A DNA stretch of 64,000 nucleotides from Latescibacteria bacterium UBA6620 (GTDB taxonomy: Bacteria; Latescibacterota; UBA2968): contig DJHM01000033.1 in assembly GCA_002433075.1 (NCBI GenBank), positions 177,968 to 241,967 on the forward strand, given 5' to 3'. The notes beneath the pieces were generated by a model. It had not been told where the DNA came from. It made no database searches and saw only the letters and a list, made by a program, of their open reading frames with translations. This document shows, in pieces, positions 24,637 to 33,436 of this stretch (its first letter is position 1; each line of letters opens with the position of its first letter). The position numbers and the translations under genes were made by a program.

Positions 24637-25173
24637 ATGAAACTATCGACCCAGGAAGAATACGGCCTCCGCTGTCTCCTCCAGATCGCCCGCCTCGAGT
24701 CGACGAGCAAGCAACCGGTCACGATCGGTGAGATCAGCAGAGTAGAAGGGCTGAGCGTCGCCAATGTCGGTAAGTTTGTTCGTGCCCTGAGGCTTGGAGG
24801 TTTCGTGGACAGCGAGCGTGGGCACACGGGTGGCTACAGGTTGGCTAGACCCGCGACCGAAATCTCCGTGCGCGACGTACTCGATACCCTGGGTGGAAAG
24901 CTATTTGATGCCGAGTTCTGCGAGGAGCACAGTGGCGCAATCGGTGCGTGCACACACTCCGTCGAATGCTCCGTCCGGTCGCTGTGGAATTCCGTTCAGT
25001 TCCTTGTCGACCGTCTCCTGAACCAGATCTCGCTTCACGATATGCTCGGTGGAGAGCGGGAGTTCGCGTCGTGCCTGACTGAAAGGGCGGAGGGACTCCT
25101 ACAGGTTGCGGAAGTCGAACGTGATTCAGCAGGACCGAGCCTTGCCCACGAGCACCACCCCCCGACCCCCTGA
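24637..25173 (+). CDS. Rrf2-family Fe-S-sensing transcriptional regulator (IscR/SufR-like)
   Basis: The start is ATG 24637 (MKLSTQEEYGLRCLLQIA, the classic Rrf2 N-terminus). The 178-residue protein has a winged helix-turn-helix (TIGEISRVEGLSVANVGKFVRALRLGGFVDSERGHTGGYRLAR) and, after the dimer helix, cysteines at FCEEHSGAIGACTHSVECSV that fit the cluster-binding loop of Rrf2 proteins. It probably senses iron-sulfur status and represses the suf operon. It lies within the operon between sufT and the Nfu gene rather than at its head. Confidence 0.9.
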   Translation: MKLSTQEEYGLRCLLQIARLESTSKQPVTIGEISRVEGLSVANVGKFVRALRLGGFVDSERGHTGGYRLARPATEISVRDVLDTLGGKLFDAEFCEEHSGAIGACTHSVECSVRSLWNSVQFLVDRLLNQISLHDMLGGEREFASCLTERAEGLLQVAEVERDSAGPSLAHEHHPPTP

Positions 25174-25229
25174 AGATCAAGGCGCTCCAGCGCCGACTCT
25201 CAGGGGCGACCGAAACCATCGGAGGCTGA

Positions 25230-25814
25230 ATGATCACCGTCACAGATGAAGCGCATGTAGAAATCGTCAAGCTCATGGAAAAGCAGGAGCAACCGGTGCT
25301 TGGCGTACGCATCAAGGCAGAGGCGGTTTCCCCGCTCCAGGCCAATTATCGACTACGCTTCGTCACCGACGAGCAAGTCGAGGAGAACGACAATACGATT
25401 GCTTTCGAGGGCTTCAACATTTATGTCGACCCCGATTCGATGGGCTACGTCGAGGAGGTAACAGTCGATTTCGTCGAGAGTCTGGCCGGAAGAGGATTCA
25501 AGATCGACAATCCCAACCGGGTTCCGCCCCATCTCAAAGGAACGGTTGCGGAGAAGGTCCAGCAGATCATCGACGAAAAAATCAACCCTCAGATTGCCTC
25601 GCACGGTGGGACGCTCACGCTCCTTGACGTCAAAGACAATCGGGCATTCGTGAAATTCGGAGGGGGTTGCCAGGGGTGCGGCATGGCCGATGTCACCCTC
25701 AAGCAGGGCGTCGAGGTCCTGATCAAGGAGTCGTGTCCAGAAATCGAAGAGATTCTCGACGTGACCGATCACGCAGACGGCCGCAATCCCTACTTTCAGG
25801 GCGCCGCCCATTAG
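25230..25814 (+). CDS. NfuA-like Fe-S carrier protein
   Basis: A 194-residue protein. Residues about 1-95 resemble a degenerate A-type (HesB) domain without the usual three cysteines, as in NfuA. Residues about 105-185 are an Nfu domain: EKVQQIIDEKINPQIASHGGTLTLLDV, then FGGGCQGCGMADVTLKQGVEVLIKE with the CxxC that holds a cluster between two monomers. NfuA delivers 4Fe-4S clusters to client enzymes, here possibly complex I or IspG. It is the last gene of the operon, followed by a strong terminator. Confidence 0.92.
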   Translation: MITVTDEAHVEIVKLMEKQEQPVLGVRIKAEAVSPLQANYRLRFVTDEQVEENDNTIAFEGFNIYVDPDSMGYVEEVTVDFVESLAGRGFKIDNPNRVPPHLKGTVAEKVQQIIDEKINPQIASHGGTLTLLDVKDNRAFVKFGGGCQGCGMADVTLKQGVEVLIKESCPEIEEILDVTDHADGRNPYFQGAAH

Positions 25815-25840
25815 GACTTGGCGCCCAGAGAACACAAAAA

Positions 25841-25878
25841 GGCCCGACTCGTTTCCCTGAGTCGGGCCTTCGTTTTTT
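25841..25878 (+). terminator. Terminator of the suf operon
   Basis: GGCCCGACTC (25841-25850) and GAGTCGGGCC (25859-25868) form a 10-bp stem, followed by TTCGTTTTTT. The A tract before it (25836-25840) means it can also stop the convergent gene on the minus strand. Confidence 0.95.
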
Positions 25879-25896
25879 CGATCCGCCTGTCGCGGC

Positions 25897-26292
25897 TCAG
25901 CTCTCTTCCGTCTCCTCTGAATTCCCATCGTCGTCTGCGCTCTTGTCCTTCTCCCGTTTTTCCCTGAACTCCTTCACCTTCTTGATGACGTCCGGGGCCA
26001 TTCCGATCAGCTTGCCAATCGACATCTCTGATTCCTGGAGCGGCATGACCTGCGCTTTTCCCTTGTGAATCACAATAAATCCAACAGGCTCGACCGATCC
26101 GCCCCCCCCCGTTCCTGCCCCGCTATCTGTCTTGTCGCCCTTACCCCCACCCGCACCGAACCCGAACGAGATCTTCGAGACCGGAACGATCACCATCTCC
26201 CCGAACGCAATGGGCTTCCCCACGACGGTTTCGGTCTTGGCAATCTCTTTGAATTCCTGGAGCACCGTCTTGATGATATTCTCTAGCGACAT
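25897..26292 (-). CDS. GerW/YtfJ-family protein
   Basis: The 131-residue product matches the YtfJ/GerW family: MSLENIIKTVLQEFKEIAKTETVVGKPIAFGEMVIVPVSKISFGFGAGGG, then a Gly-rich loop and PVGFIVIHKGKAQVMPL. The C-terminal tail is charged (KKVKEFREKREKDKSADDD). In Bacillus this protein is needed for spore germination, but homologues are common in non-sporulating bacteria with unknown role. It lies 9 bases after the DUF2953-type gene, so they are one operon, as in Bacillus ytfI-ytfJ. Confidence 0.85.
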   Translation of the reverse strand: MSLENIIKTVLQEFKEIAKTETVVGKPIAFGEMVIVPVSKISFGFGAGGGKGDKTDSGAGTGGGGSVEPVGFIVIHKGKAQVMPLQESEMSIGKLIGMAPDVIKKVKEFREKREKDKSADDDGNSEETEES

Positions 26293-26301
26293 ACGTTCTC
26301 C

Positions 26302-27009
26302 TCAGACAGCCTGGGCAACGGATCGTCTCCTTTTGCCGTAGCGGCGGGACACAATCATGACCAGATAACGTACTCCCAGACTCACAGCCGCGCGCAGTGC
26401 GGCCCGCAGGAGGCGGGCAAGGTGCACAGTAAGTTCGGCTCGCACTGAGCCTCGAAAGCCCGGCATCAAGAAATTGGGGGTGACATCCAGATCGAGCCGA
26501 TCGGACGACGCTGCGTCGATCGCTTCGACGTACCCATAGAGGCATCCTGTCGATTCCGCGGTCTCCGCACCGTACTGACCCCTGACGGCCAGGCTTCGCA
26601 GTCTAAGGACGCCCGGGAGACACGAGAGAAACCGAAGGACCGTCTTCCGGAAACGACGATCGTACTCGAGGATGTCATCAAGCTTTTCTCTCCACCCCTT
26701 ACCCGGAGACAATTCGGGGTCTTCCTCTTCGGTCGACTCTGCCTCGTCGTCGTCCTCATCGGGTTCTACGTCATCAGGTTCGGCGGTCTTCTCCCCCGGC
26801 CTGATCGTCCAAACGGGAATGCCCAGAACAAGTGGACGCACCACTAGTCGCCCATCCGACCAGTCCGCCTTGACGGCCAGTGTTCCGAACCCAAGGGCCA
26901 CCCGGCCCCTCGCATCGATACGATCTTCGAGTTGCCCGAACAGGCGGATTCGAATCGGAACCAGAAGCACGAAGCCAAGGCCCGCCGGAATCAGAAGAAG
27001 CAGTTCCAT
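26302..27009 (-). CDS. DUF2953 (YtfI-like) membrane-associated protein
   Basis: ATG 27009 is preferred to the TTG at 27015. The 235-residue protein starts with a hydrophobic segment (MELLLLIPAGLGFVLLVPI), then has a beta strand pattern (RVALGFGTLAVKADWSDGRL), an acidic central linker of about 40 residues (DDVEPDEDDDEAES), and a C-terminal domain with LRSLAVRGQYGAETAESTGCLYGYVEAID, the typical DUF2953 motif, ending in a basic membrane-flanking tail. The pairing with a GerW-family gene supports the identification. Its function is not known. Confidence 0.8.
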   Translation of the reverse strand: MELLLLIPAGLGFVLLVPIRIRLFGQLEDRIDARGRVALGFGTLAVKADWSDGRLVVRPLVLGIPVWTIRPGEKTAEPDDVEPDEDDDEAESTEEEDPELSPGKGWREKLDDILEYDRRFRKTVLRFLSCLPGVLRLRSLAVRGQYGAETAESTGCLYGYVEAIDAASSDRLDLDVTPNFLMPGFRGSVRAELTVHLARLLRAALRAAVSLGVRYLVMIVSRRYGKRRRSVAQAV

Positions 27010-27082
27010 AGTCAAATGCGCTACAATATGGACCAGGGGGTCCCGGTGTCAAGCACCGATCGCCGCAAGTTCCTGTAAAGCC

Positions 27083-27111
27083 TTGACATGTAGCACTGTT
27101 TGTTGTATTTG
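27083..27111 (+). promoter_or_regulatory. Promoter of the phosphohexomutase gene
   Basis: TTGACA (27083-27088) and TATTTG (27106-27111) have a 17-base spacer. The expected transcription start, near 27118, is almost at the GTG start codon (27120), so the message would be leaderless. Confidence 0.6.
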
Positions 27112-27119
27112 ACGCGTAG

Positions 27120-28976
27120 GTGACGGACCGGATTCAACAATCGAGGAATGATCGGGTGGAAGCGCTCAAAACCTGGCTTGACGAAGGCCGCCTGTCCAGC
27201 TCCGCAGTCGGCGCCATCGAACACTGGATGTCGGCGTCTGGCTTTGAAGAGTTCGGCGATCCGATCGTCGACCTCATCGAAGCACGCGACACCGAAGAGC
27301 TGGAGGATGCCTTCCGCACTCATATCACGTTCGGCACGGGTGGCATTCGTGGCAAAATGGGACCGGGGCCAAATCGAATCAACACACGAACGATCGGTGA
27401 GGCCGCACAGGGCCTCGCTCAGTACATTCTGAATGAATCCGGTCAGAACGGCGCGAATCGCGGCGTCGCCATCGCCAACGATACACGGAACAACTCCAAC
27501 CGATTCGCACGTGAAGCTGCATCCATCATCGCCGCCACCGGAATCACCGCCCATCTTTTCGAATCACCGCGATCGACACCCGAACTTTCCTTTGCCGTGC
27601 GAAAATTGGGTGCCGTCGCCGGCATCGTCATCAGCGCCAGCCATAACCCGCCTCAGGACAACGGATTCAAAGCCTACTGGAACGACGGCGGGCAGGTCGT
27701 CCCCCCACACGATACTGCCATCATCGAACAGGCCGATGGCGTAACCGAGATCCTCAGGACAGACTTCGAGAAGGCCCTGGACAAAGGCCTCATTCGATGG
27801 ATCGGCGAGGAGATCGACACGGCCTATGTCGAGGAAACCAGACTCGTTGTGACCGCCGCCCGCGGGGGACGCATCGTGTTCACTCCCCTCCACGGCGTGG
27901 GCGCCACTTCCATCGTGCCCGCCCTCACATCTCTGGGTTTCGACGACATCCACGTGGTCGAAGGCCAAAACGACGGCGACGGCAACTTTCCAACATTGCC
28001 AGGAGGGGTGGCTAACCCGGAATCGCCCGATGCCATGACTCAGGCGATCCGGAGCGCAGCCGATATCGGGGCCGACCTCGTGATGGCCAGTGACCCTGAC
28101 GCGGACCGGCTCGGGTGCGCGCTGCCTCTTCCAAACCGAGGCTGGAATGCCGATCCCGCCGAGCTCGCGCTCAACGGCAATCAGATCGGAGCCCTTCTCT
28201 GCCACTACCTGCTTTCTGCCCTGAAACGTCGAGGGGCGCTCCCCGCCCGCCCGGTCGTCTGTGAGACCATCGTCACGACCGACCTCACCGGGATAATCGC
28301 GCGCGCCCACGGCGCTCGTGTCGTAGACAATCTGCTCGTCGGTTTCAAATACATTGCCTCTGTCATCGCCGACCTCGCCCCTGGCGAGACCTTCCTTTTC
28401 GGCACAGAAGAGAGTCATGGATACCTGGCGACGGACATCGTGCGCGACAAGGATGCGGCCTCTGCAGCGATGCTCCTCGCCCAATGTTCGGCGGACGCCG
28501 TTGCCGAGGGGCGCACCGTTCGTGATGTCCTCGATGAGGTCTACCTAGAGCACGGCTACTTCTGTGAACTTCAGAAATCCGTCACGCGAACAGGTGCATC
28601 TGGGAACCAGGACATTCAGACGATCATGCACACCCTGCGTCAGGATCCGCCAGACGACATCGGCGGCTATCCAGTCGTCCGCGTCGTGGACCGACAAGAC
28701 GGAAGCTGCCGTCATTTGCCGACAGGGCGAACCGAGGCCATCAAGGGTGACAAGGGCAACGTCCTCGCATTCACCCTGAGCGATGCGGGACATACACGTG
28801 TGACCGCACGCCCTTCAGGCACCGAGCCGAAAATCAAGTATTACGTGTCTGCATCTTCACGAGACATCGAAGGGACCACCCACGACAACCTGGAGGAAAC
28901 CAAGGAGGCCGTCGACGCGGCCGCCCACCGTATTTTGAATGCCATGGCCCAACTTGCAGAGAGCGCCGTGGCATGA
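27120..28976 (+). CDS. Phosphoglucomutase/phosphomannomutase family protein
   Basis: A 618-residue alpha-D-phosphohexomutase starting with GTG and with no ribosome-binding site. The phosphoserine loop is VISASHNPPQDNG, the metal-binding loop is SDPDADRLGCALP, the sugar-binding loop is FGTEESHGYLATD, and the phosphate-binding end is TARPSGTEPKIKYY. These enzymes interconvert 1- and 6-phosphates of glucose or mannose. The length (over 550) and the N-terminal FGTGGIRGKMGPGPNRIN match the PgcA-type phospho-sugar mutases rather than short AlgC/GlmM. It stands just before the sugar-acid dehydratase gene. Confidence 0.93.
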   Translation: MTDRIQQSRNDRVEALKTWLDEGRLSSSAVGAIEHWMSASGFEEFGDPIVDLIEARDTEELEDAFRTHITFGTGGIRGKMGPGPNRINTRTIGEAAQGLAQYILNESGQNGANRGVAIANDTRNNSNRFAREAASIIAATGITAHLFESPRSTPELSFAVRKLGAVAGIVISASHNPPQDNGFKAYWNDGGQVVPPHDTAIIEQADGVTEILRTDFEKALDKGLIRWIGEEIDTAYVEETRLVVTAARGGRIVFTPLHGVGATSIVPALTSLGFDDIHVVEGQNDGDGNFPTLPGGVANPESPDAMTQAIRSAADIGADLVMASDPDADRLGCALPLPNRGWNADPAELALNGNQIGALLCHYLLSALKRRGALPARPVVCETIVTTDLTGIIARAHGARVVDNLLVGFKYIASVIADLAPGETFLFGTEESHGYLATDIVRDKDAASAAMLLAQCSADAVAEGRTVRDVLDEVYLEHGYFCELQKSVTRTGASGNQDIQTIMHTLRQDPPDDIGGYPVVRVVDRQDGSCRHLPTGRTEAIKGDKGNVLAFTLSDAGHTRVTARPSGTEPKIKYYVSASSRDIEGTTHDNLEETKEAVDAAAHRILNAMAQLAESAVA

Positions 28977-29001
28977 TCGGTTTTTCGAGCAAAGGACCCC
29001 G

Positions 29002-30699
29002 ATGGTGAACGAATCGAGGGGCATTTATAGCAATCTGACGGATTACGGGGATCCCGAATTCAGCCGGTTCATCCGTCGGGCCTTCATGTCCGCCACAGGC
29101 TACGACACAGAAGATCTCGAACGGCCAATCGTAGGCATTGCGGATACCTCCAGCGACTACAACACGTGCCACGCACGAATGCCCGAACTCGTCGAGGGGG
29201 TCAAACGCGGGGTGCTCGAAGCGGGCGGCTTGCCCCTGGTCTTCCCGACCATCTCCCTTCACGAAATCCTGTTCCATCCCACGACGATGTACTACCGCAA
29301 CATGCTCGCGATGGAGACGGAGGAGATGATTCGGGCCCAGCCCATGGATGCGGTTGTGCTCCTGGGTGGATGCGACAAAACCGTTCCCGCCCAGTTGATG
29401 GCGGCGGTCTCCGCGAACGTTCCGACCGTGTTTGTCGTGACAGGCGCCATGCGCACGGGCCAATGGAGGGGAAACCGGGTCGGTGCGTGCACCGATTGTC
29501 GAGGTTACTACGGGCGGCATCGAGCGGGCGAAATCACCTCCGAAGAACTGGACGAGGTGCAGAGCGTGCTCTGCTCGACCCCCGGCACCTGTATGGTCAT
29601 GGGATCCGCATCCACGATCGCGTGCGTAACAGAAACACTCGGGCTCACGCTACCCGGGGGCGCGACGCCGCCTTCCGGGACCGGCGACCGAATGCGCAAC
29701 GCCGTGGCCTCAGGCCGCTGCGCGGTCGACCTCGCACGCCAGCCCATCCGTCCTCGGGAAATCGTCACCCGGCCAAACCTGGAGAACGCTCTGAAGGTCC
29801 TTGTTGCGCTCGGAGGTTCGACCAACACGATCGTCCACCTTACCGCCATTGCCAACCGGGTCGGTATCAAATTGGGCATCGACGACCTCCAGGAGATTTC
29901 GAGCCAGATTCCACTTCTGGTTGATTGCAAGCCATCAGGCGCTGTTTACATGGAGGACTTCCACCAATCCGGCGGGCTGCCCGCTCTTCTCAAGGCTCTC
30001 GAATCGGAGCTCGACCTCGACCCCATCAATGTCGAAGGACGCCGATTGGGTGAACGCATCGATGCGACAAATCCCGTGGGAAATTGGCAAACGGTCATTC
30101 GGACTCTGGACCAGCCGCTCGGACCGACAGGCTCCCTTACGACACTCCGAGGCTCGCTGGCTCCTGACGGGGCAATCATCAAGACATCCGCCGCAACACC
30201 CGAACTTTTCGAGCACACGGGACCCGCCATCGTGTTCGATGGGCCGGCCGATGCTGCGGAGCGTCTGGACGACCCTTCTCTTTGTATCACGCCGGACCAC
30301 GTTCTCGTTCTTCGCAGTGCGGGACCCATTGCCGCCGGCATGCCCGAGGCAGGTTCCCTCCCCATTCCTCGGTATCTGGCCCAACAGGGGGTCAAGGATC
30401 TTGTCCGTGTCTCCGATGCCCGAATGAGCGGAACCGCATTCGGGACCGTAGTACTGCATTGCGCTCCGGAGTCCGCTGCCGGCGGACCTCTTGCCTTCGT
30501 AGAAGACGGTGACCTGATCCGCCTGTCCGTCACGGATCGATGTATCGATCTCCTCGTCGAAAAAGACGATCTGGATCGCCGCCAGGGTGGATTCTCACCG
30601 CCCCCGCTGCCGTCACGCGGCTGGGCGCGTCTCTTCGCCCAACACGTACTCCAAGCCAACGAAGGCGTCGACTTCGACTTTCTGGCCGGTCACGAATAG
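29002..30699 (+). CDS. IlvD/Edd-family dehydratase, probably acting on sugar acids
   Basis: The start is ATG 29002 (AAAGGA upstream); the longer frame overlaps the mutase gene. The 565-residue protein belongs to the Fe-S dehydratase family. The likely cluster cysteines are in DYNTCHARM, LLGGCDKTVPAQLM and TPGTCMVMGSAST. The family members with the DYNTCH-type N-terminus act on arabinonate, xylonate and related sugar acids, whereas dihydroxy-acid dehydratases of valine synthesis have a different central motif. Here that central segment is GACTDCRGYYGRHRAGEI. Other recognisable segments are GGSTNTIVHLTAIANR and DARMSGTAFGTVVLH. Neighbouring genes support sugar breakdown more than valine synthesis. 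Confidence 0.85.
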   Translation: MVNESRGIYSNLTDYGDPEFSRFIRRAFMSATGYDTEDLERPIVGIADTSSDYNTCHARMPELVEGVKRGVLEAGGLPLVFPTISLHEILFHPTTMYYRNMLAMETEEMIRAQPMDAVVLLGGCDKTVPAQLMAAVSANVPTVFVVTGAMRTGQWRGNRVGACTDCRGYYGRHRAGEITSEELDEVQSVLCSTPGTCMVMGSASTIACVTETLGLTLPGGATPPSGTGDRMRNAVASGRCAVDLARQPIRPREIVTRPNLENALKVLVALGGSTNTIVHLTAIANRVGIKLGIDDLQEISSQIPLLVDCKPSGAVYMEDFHQSGGLPALLKALESELDLDPINVEGRRLGERIDATNPVGNWQTVIRTLDQPLGPTGSLTTLRGSLAPDGAIIKTSAATPELFEHTGPAIVFDGPADAAERLDDPSLCITPDHVLVLRSAGPIAAGMPEAGSLPIPRYLAQQGVKDLVRVSDARMSGTAFGTVVLHCAPESAAGGPLAFVEDGDLIRLSVTDRCIDLLVEKDDLDRRQGGFSPPPLPSRGWARLFAQHVLQANEGVDFDFLAGHE

Positions 30700-30714
30700 T
30701 TCAGGGGACCTCCT

Positions 30715-31402
30715 TTGACACTCAAAGCCTCCGACATCATGAGCAAGCCCGTCATCACCGTGAACTACGTCACCCCCATGCACGAGGTCATGGCCCTCTT
30801 CCAGCAACACGAGATCACGGGGGTTCCCGTCGTCGATCAAGGGGGGCGCACTCGCCGGTGTCGTCTCCATCACAGACGTCCTTTCCGTCAACGAGGGCGA
30901 CGGAGAGATCGATGATCGTATTCCCGACTTCTACACTTCGCCTGCGATGGACGGACTTGCCACAATCAACCCTCTCCTCAAACCTGATGAAAGCATTCAG
31001 GCCACACCGGTGGGTACTCTGATGTGCCACAACATCCTGTCGGCAGGAAAAGACGCTTCGATCCACGAACTCTTCGGAATCCTCGTCACGCGACAGCCGC
31101 GTAGAGCAAACGAGATCCTGCATTACGTCAAGAAGGCCAACGAACTGGCGAAGATCGCGGAGGAAAACGAGCAGACCGAGAAATCGCTGCGAGACCAGAT
31201 CGAGCAAACGAGCAAAGACGACACGCTCGACGTCTCCGACGTCGCCCACGAACACGTGCGGCTCAGAATCGGTAATCGAGAGGTTGGACTCGACGCGGAT
31301 CGTCAGGGTGTCCGCTACTTCACCAGCAAGAAAGACGACGGTCCGGAGATTACTTACGCCGCACTGACTCCCGAAGGCTCGGAATCCGAAGAATCCACAT
31401 AG
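30715..31402 (+). pseudogene. CBS-domain protein with a frameshift at a G6 run
   Basis: A TTG start follows the dehydratase by 15 bases. The first CBS motif (KASDIMSKPVITVNYVTPMHEVMALFQQHEITGVPVVDQGG) breaks at six G residues (30841-30846); removing one restores ALAGVVSITDVLSVNEGDGEIDDRIPDFYTSPAM and the rest of the frame to TAG 31402. A second CBS repeat starts (VGTLMCHNILSAGKDASIHELFGILVTRQ) but lacks the usual second half. It is followed instead by a helix (NEILHYVKKANELAKIAEENEQ) and a beta-rich tail. CBS domains sense adenosine nucleotides. Whether the frameshift is real or an assembly error cannot be told here. Confidence 0.75.
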
Positions 31403-31406
31403 GTCA

Positions 31407-32492
31407 TCAAAAAATGTCTGCCCAGGAGTAGAAAAGCGGCGGACACGGCCCCAACCTGTCCCACCATACCGTATCCCGGTCTTCCGTCAGGGCGCAACCA
31501 AACAGCACTCGCCAGAAGCTGTCCGTGTCCGATCTGCTCTTCGGGGGAGCGGGGCCGATGTCGACACCCACCGAGCTCAGCCGGCTGTCCAGCCGGGCCC
31601 AGTCGGTCATCTTCACCATCATCTCGTCGTGTACCGACCACGACATCTCGCTCATCTGCCCCAGACACGCCGCCAGCGGGTTGTCTCTCCTCAGACTCCC
31701 CTCGATCGCCCCACCAGATGCCGCGGAAACCACCGTTTCGGCAAGCGTCACAATCGCAGCCCCGCAGCCTTCGATCGCGGCCGCCTCCGTGACCCAGATT
31801 CCTTCGGGTCGGTCTTCCCAATTTGCGTACGCGACGAGACGGCCATCCACTTCCACTCCCGTCCTCGGGAACATGCCTCGGAGTCGGGCCGGACCGTCAT
31901 TCCAATAGGTCGCCGTACGCTCACAACTTCCGGTGGACGAGTCACATTCCACCCGGTGTATGTTCCTTATGACGTCCAGATGATCGTCGAGGTTCAGGTC
32001 GACGCCCCGACCCACCCTCTCCTCGACCAATGGGGAATTGGGTGTTGCGGAAAACGTAGGCAATGGAAGGGGCGTCCAGCCTCGGTTGTCGTAGTAGGGC
32101 GTACCGATGATCGTAAACAACAGACCCAGGTCATACCCTTCCTCAAGGAAAAACCGCTCTGCGTCGGCCAGCACCCCACTGGCGATCCCCCTGCCCCTGT
32201 ACTCGGGCAGACACAACAGGCTTCCCACACCGCCGGCTTTCAAAGTGGTTCCACGCACGTTCAGCACGCGCTCCCAGATTCGGAGGTGACTTACGATACG
32301 ACCCTCGACGAGGGCCACCCGACTCAGACCCGGCCGATAGGATGGATCGTCCCGCACGTAAGATCGATAGCGGTCCGGGGCATCGTCCTCGTGGGGCCGA
32401 AAGACCTGGTGTTGGAGCTCGACGCACGCCTCGATCTCGTCGTCCCGAGCCGCCCTGTATTCGGTGTGATCCTGGTCCATAGATTCAGACAA
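31407..32492 (-). CDS. GNAT-family N-acetyltransferase (Eis-like length)
   Basis: A 361-residue protein. The first domain (about residues 10-155) is a GNAT fold with the acetyl-CoA loop LLCLPEYRGRGIASGVLADAERFF and the following strand YDLGLLFTIIGTPYYDNRGW. The second half (about 165-350) is a further GNAT-like domain without a clear loop, and then a C-terminal sterol-carrier-like part is possible. The length and the R-G-x-G-x-A loop resemble Eis-type enzymes that acetylate amino groups. The substrate is unknown. Its start overlaps the SDR gene end by eight bases; the stop is four bases from the convergent CBS gene. Confidence 0.8.
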   Translation of the reverse strand: MSESMDQDHTEYRAARDDEIEACVELQHQVFRPHEDDAPDRYRSYVRDDPSYRPGLSRVALVEGRIVSHLRIWERVLNVRGTTLKAGGVGSLLCLPEYRGRGIASGVLADAERFFLEEGYDLGLLFTIIGTPYYDNRGWTPLPLPTFSATPNSPLVEERVGRGVDLNLDDHLDVIRNIHRVECDSSTGSCERTATYWNDGPARLRGMFPRTGVEVDGRLVAYANWEDRPEGIWVTEAAAIEGCGAAIVTLAETVVSAASGGAIEGSLRRDNPLAACLGQMSEMSWSVHDEMMVKMTDWARLDSRLSSVGVDIGPAPPKSRSDTDSFWRVLFGCALTEDRDTVWWDRLGPCPPLFYSWADIF

Positions 32493-33261
32493 TCGGGGCG
32501 AGCCACCCCCCGTCGACCGGCAATGCGGTCCCCGTTATCCATTCTGCGTCGTCCGACGCAAAGAACACGCAGGCTCGTCCGATGTCGGAGGGCAACCCGA
32601 GCCTGGGCAAAGGCGTCTTCTCCATGGCGGCTTTGATCTCCTCTTCCGTCAGGTAGTCCTGAATGGGAGTCTCGATGTAGCCGGGACAGATCGCGTTGAC
32701 TGTCACACCGTCCGCAGCAACCTCCACGGCCGTGTCCCGCGTCAGATTGACGACCGCAGCCTTCGCTGGCGCGTAGGCCGGTCCGCCTCCTCCGTGAAAG
32801 GCATGCACAGAAGCGATATTGATGATTCTTCCCGCCGGCGAGCGACGGAGATGGGGGACCGCGAATTTCGTGAGCAGGAACAGGCCACGCAGGTTCACGC
32901 CAACGACCCGGTCCCAATCAGCCACTGAAAGAGACTGACTGTCCCCCGGAATGTGAATACCTGCGTTGTTGACGATCACATCCAGCCTTCCGAATTCGCT
33001 GATCGTCTGTTCCACCAGCTTCGACACAGCCCCATTGTCACCCATGTCCGTCCGCACGAACAGGCTGCGACGACCCGCCGCATCGACCTCGGCTCCGGTC
33101 GTCGTTACAAGGTCTTGATCGTGGTACTTCCCTCGTTTCGGTTCTTCTTGCACGTCTGCAATCGAGACGTGGGCTCCTTCCTGCGCCAGTTCGATCGCGA
33201 CGCCCCGGCCAATCCCGGAGCTACCACCTGTCACGATCGCCACTCGATCCTCAAGTTTCAC
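32485..33261 (-). CDS. Short-chain dehydrogenase/reductase
   Basis: A 258-residue classical SDR. The nucleotide loop is TGGSSGIGRGVA, the second motif is NNAGIH, the active-site residues are Ser in INIASVHAF and Tyr-x3-Lys in YAPAKAAV, and the substrate-side loop is ICPGYIETPI. Asp in SIADVQEE after the second strand points to NAD(H) preference. The nearest-looking family is glucose 1-dehydrogenase or 3-oxoacyl-ACP reductase, but the substrate cannot be read from sequence. It is the middle gene of an aminotransferase-SDR-GNAT minus-strand cluster. Confidence 0.9.
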   Translation of the reverse strand: MKLEDRVAIVTGGSSGIGRGVAIELAQEGAHVSIADVQEEPKRGKYHDQDLVTTTGAEVDAAGRRSLFVRTDMGDNGAVSKLVEQTISEFGRLDVIVNNAGIHIPGDSQSLSVADWDRVVGVNLRGLFLLTKFAVPHLRRSPAGRIINIASVHAFHGGGGPAYAPAKAAVVNLTRDTAVEVAADGVTVNAICPGYIETPIQDYLTEEEIKAAMEKTPLPRLGLPSDIGRACVFFASDDAEWITGTALPVDGGWLAPIV

Positions 33262-33387
33262 GTTTCGCCTCCTTCAGCGCCCAGGGGCATACTCGCATCG
33301 TCCGGATCCGATCCACATAGAGCTCACCCTTCCTTCGTTCTGCTGGATCCCGATCGGCTCCAGCTACCCAGGTGTCTCAACAGGCAA

Positions 33388-33411
33388 GGGCCCGGGTGGA
33401 AACCCGGGCCC
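33388..33411. terminator. GC-rich hairpin downstream of the aminotransferase
   Basis: GGGCCCGGGT and ACCCGGGCCC form a 10-bp stem with a GGAA loop, about 25 bases beyond the aminotransferase stop. T tracts are weak (TTTT on the plus side only), so it could be a pause or a partial terminator before the SDR gene. Confidence 0.6.
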
Positions 33412-33436
33412 GGTAATTTTGCGGTCGTGTCCAAGG

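Noticed and set aside
30841..30846. Programmed frameshift in the CBS gene
   Set aside because: There is a G run but no slippery heptamer of known type, no downstream stem-loop was recognised, and other homopolymer indels in the window make error or mutation more likely.
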